Assembly (NCBI GenBank): GCA_023512665.1
Contig: JAILZC010000045.1
Span: 1 to 6,804 of the forward strand
Direction: 5' to 3'
Source: Candidatus Bipolaricaulota bacterium
GTDB taxonomy: Bacteria; Bipolaricaulota; Bipolaricaulia; RBG-16-55-9; DRXL01
DNA: 6,804 nucleotides
The position numbers were made by a program, and so were the translations under genes. The notes under the pieces were generated by a model that worked only from the letters and a program-made list of their open reading frames with translations, was not told where the DNA came from and ran no database searches. Below are positions 5,658 through 6,804 of the stretch, piece after piece (the first letter of the stretch is position 1; the number at the start of each line of letters is the position of its first letter).

Positions 5658-5788
5658 AGAAGCCCTCGGTGGTGACTTCGTGGCTGGCGACGATCTCCCC
5701 CCGCTTAGTGCAGCTCAAGGTCGGGCATTTGAGGGCGCAGGACCTGCGAGAGGTCGAGAAGCGTTTGCGGATCGCGTTAGAGCTATGA
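5648..5788 (+). pseudogene. C-terminal remnant of a PemK/MazF-like toxin gene
   Basis: This frame opens after a stop at 5645-5647 and ends with TGA at 5786-5788. It reads GGLKKPSVVTSWLATISP, then RLVQLKVGHLRAQDL, then a helix REVEKRLRIALEL. The order KPS-V, a T-I strand, a K-x-G-x-L turn, a D-L, and a final amphipathic helix matches the C-terminal third of PemK/MazF toxins, which are about 110 residues long. The N-terminal half, with the GDIV-FP and RP segments and catalytic residues, is absent. No ATG exists; GTG at 5669 would give only 39 residues. A strong AAGGAGG (5646-5652) precedes the frame but has no start codon at a useful distance. It overlaps the end of the HTH gene in another frame. 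The likely history is deletion of about 60 codons, leaving a dead toxin. Confidence 0.6.
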
Positions 5789-5794
5789 GCCAGA

Positions 5795-5825
5795 GAGAGG
5801 GCCGGGCGGCCCCGGCCCCCCTCTC
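5795..5825. terminator. GC-rich hairpin after the toxin remnant
   Basis: GAGAGG-GCCGGG (5795-5806) pairs with CCCGGC (5811-5816) and CCTCTC (5820-5825), with a 4-base loop and a 3-base bulge (5817-5819). It starts seven bases after the remnant's stop. There is no T tract, so it is not a classical intrinsic terminator, but its stability and place between convergent genes suggest a transcription barrier or RNA 3' end. A competing stem, CTCGCG (5823-5828) with CGCGAG (5836-5841), overlaps it. Confidence 0.45.
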
Positions 5826-5840
5826 GCGCCTCTCCCGCGA

Positions 5841-5860
5841 GGGCGAAGCACGCTTCGCCC
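5841..5860. terminator. Perfect 8-bp hairpin between convergent genes (possible REP-like element)
   Basis: GGGCGAAG (5841-5848) pairs perfectly with CTTCGCCC (5853-5860) around a CACG loop. It abuts the stop codon (5863-5861) of the minus-strand gene, so it can serve both converging transcripts. No T tract follows on either strand. Short palindromes with this GGGCGAAG/CTTCGCCC core are often dispersed in bacterial genomes, so it may be a repetitive extragenic element; only one copy is present here. Confidence 0.45.
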
Positions 5861-6804
5861 CTACTCGACCGTCACCTTGACCAAGATGCGCGCCAGGCCC
5901 ATGTACTCGGTCGAGATGTGACTGTAGAACTCATAGTCAATCCCGATGGTCGTCTCGCCTTTCTCCTTGGCCGTGAACTCGATCTCGCCGAACGGCTCCC
6001 CTTGGGGCCCTTGGACGAGGATGACCTTTGCCTCGGCCACCTCCGGTTTAGTGTTAAATCTGACGACGGGGCTATACAGTTTCTCGTAATAGAGTTCCGC
6101 CGTCTTCTCCTTCAGCTCGGCCAATCTCACCGTCTGCCCGACCTTGAGCTTGTACTCGCGTGAGGCGACTTCCATCGGCCAGAGCGTCCCGGCGGTCGCG
6201 CCTGAGTGATGCGAGGTGATAGTCGTTCTGCCTCCGCTGGTGGTGACCTTGAAGCCCTTCGGCCCGTCGTCTTTGATGAGCCGCACCAAGAAGACGGGGG
6301 CTTGTTGCTGCAGAGCAGCATCAGCAGCAGAAGCGCTCGAAGCCGCGGCGGCACACCCAAGGGCGACTTCGATGCTCTCGATGTCGTTCACCGTAGCCTT
6401 CGCCGGCTCCTGAGTGACGTTGACTTGGATAGCAACTGCCTCATTGCTTGCCGGAGTATGCTCGCCATTCAGTTTACGCTTCTGCACTCCACGTCGGAAT
6501 TCCAAAAAGACATTGCGCAGGATTTCAAGGGAGTTCAGCCTGCCCGCACTATCTGTTCTCCCGATCACTGTCAACGTCCAGTTAGTTACAATCGGCTCTG
6601 TAGAAATCCTCCGTTGAAGGGAGTATAGCAGACGAGACAGGAGCCAGTCCAGGAGGGTCACCCCCAGCTTCACGGCCCGCTCCACATTGTAGACCAAGCA
6701 CATGACCACCAGCTCCCGAAACTGCCGCCACCCCACCCGGCTACTCACCGCATCTCCATACGTGCGCTTGAGCACCGAGATCCCCGTCTCCACCAAGCTC
6801 CGTC
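5861..6804 (-). CDS. Transposase C-terminus fused in frame to an unknown beta-rich tail (5' end beyond the window)
   Basis: A single minus-strand frame is open from the right edge to TAG at 5863-5861. Numbering from the first in-window TTG (6796), residues 1-57 are the end of a DDE transposase. Residues 65-311 are unrelated. They include a run of mixed sequence (80-140), an Ala/Ser-rich stretch with a triple Gln (147-165), and a C-terminal region (about 167-311) rich in alternating hydrophobic residues, ending in KGETTIGIDYEF and LARILVKVTVE. That ending resembles an Ig-like beta sandwich, and faintly the chagasin/I42 inhibitor fold, though the NPTTG and RPW motifs are missing. Probably an IS end has inserted into, or just before, an older gene and reads into it. 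The tail has no signal peptide or ribosome site of its own that I can find. Whether a protein is made is unknown. Confidence 0.5.
   Translation of the reverse strand, partial: RSLVETGISVLKRTYGDAVSSRVGWRQFRELVVMCLVYNVERAVKLGVTLLDWLLSRLLYSLQRRISTEPIVTNWTLTVIGRTDSAGRLNSLEILRNVFLEFRRGVQKRKLNGEHTPASNEAVAIQVNVTQEPAKATVNDIESIEVALGCAAAASSASAADAALQQQAPVFLVRLIKDDGPKGFKVTTSGGRTTITSHHSGATAGTLWPMEVASREYKLKVGQTVRLAELKEKTAELYYEKLYSPVVRFNTKPEVAEAKVILVQGPQGEPFGEIEFTAKEKGETTIGIDYEFYSHISTEYMGLARILVKVTVE
6626..6804 (-). mobile_element. 3' end of an IS4/IS5-superfamily insertion sequence (transposase C-terminus)
   Basis: The minus strand encodes RSLVETGISVLKRTYGDA at the right edge, followed by FRELVVMCLVYNVERAV. 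The spacing R-(3)-E-(6)-K is the C-terminal signature of DDE transposases of the IS4/IS5/IS1182 group; this E (codon 6790-6788) would be the third catalytic acid. The left limit is approximate: transposase-like sequence fades near 6626, and a less GC-rich stretch follows (about 6540-6640). No terminal inverted repeat or target duplication can be defined because the other end is outside the window. Confidence 0.72.

Noticed and set aside
6127..6360. A minus-strand frame shifted relative to the transposase-tail frame that begins with a Leu-rich, signal-peptide-like segment (RLRALLLLMLLCS).
   Set aside because: It is the shifted reading of GCT-rich Ala codons in the main frame, has no ribosome site, and after the Leu run gives low-complexity Arg/Ser/Pro sequence. 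A frameshift joining it to the beta-rich domain is conceivable but unsupported.

Overview
This is bacterial chromosomal DNA, GC-rich, with short intergenic gaps, good Shine-Dalgarno sites in front of several genes and sigma70-like promoters. The lineage cannot be read from the sequence. Many VapBC-type modules and Arg/Leu/Glu-rich proteins would suit an environmental, possibly thermophilic, uncultured bacterium, but that is only a guess. The window joins an accessory stretch (toxin-antitoxin genes, a secreted orphan protein, transposase remains) to a core metabolic pair (purE-purK).

Left part (1-1673). A minus-strand gene runs off the left edge; only its signal peptide is visible. It diverges from two consecutive plus-strand toxin-antitoxin modules. 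Each pairs a ribbon-helix-helix antitoxin with a PIN-domain (VapC-like) ribonuclease. The two pairs belong to different subtypes and use different initiation. The first antitoxin has a near-consensus promoter that ends almost at its ATG, so its mRNA is essentially leaderless. The second has a normal leader with a GGAGG site.

Middle (1691-5313). A secreted two-part protein of unknown function, with a Pro/Ala linker, is followed at once by a PaaI/4HBT hot-dog thioesterase. A convergent NADPH-dependent FMN reductase overlaps the thioesterase tail. It is divergent from purE, with only 30 bp between the start codons. purE and purK overlap by ATGA and together convert AIR to CAIR in purine synthesis.

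Right part (5316-6804). A MerR/excisionase-type HTH protein has a C-terminal tail like antitoxins of MazF/PemK toxins. Right behind it, in another frame, lies a short reading frame that looks like only the C-terminal third of a PemK/MazF toxin. This appears to be a third, decayed toxin-antitoxin module. A cluster of GC-rich hairpins separates it from a convergent minus-strand reading frame. That frame begins, at the right edge, as the C-terminal end of an IS4/IS5-superfamily transposase (R-x3-E-x6-K signature) and continues without a stop into about 250 unrelated residues ending in a beta-rich, Ig-like domain.

The most interesting points are the decayed HTH-MazF module, the transposase read-through fusion, the leaderless vapB promoter flanked by an 11-bp direct repeat, and the compressed divergent reductase/purE control region. 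No RNA genes and no CRISPR array were seen.
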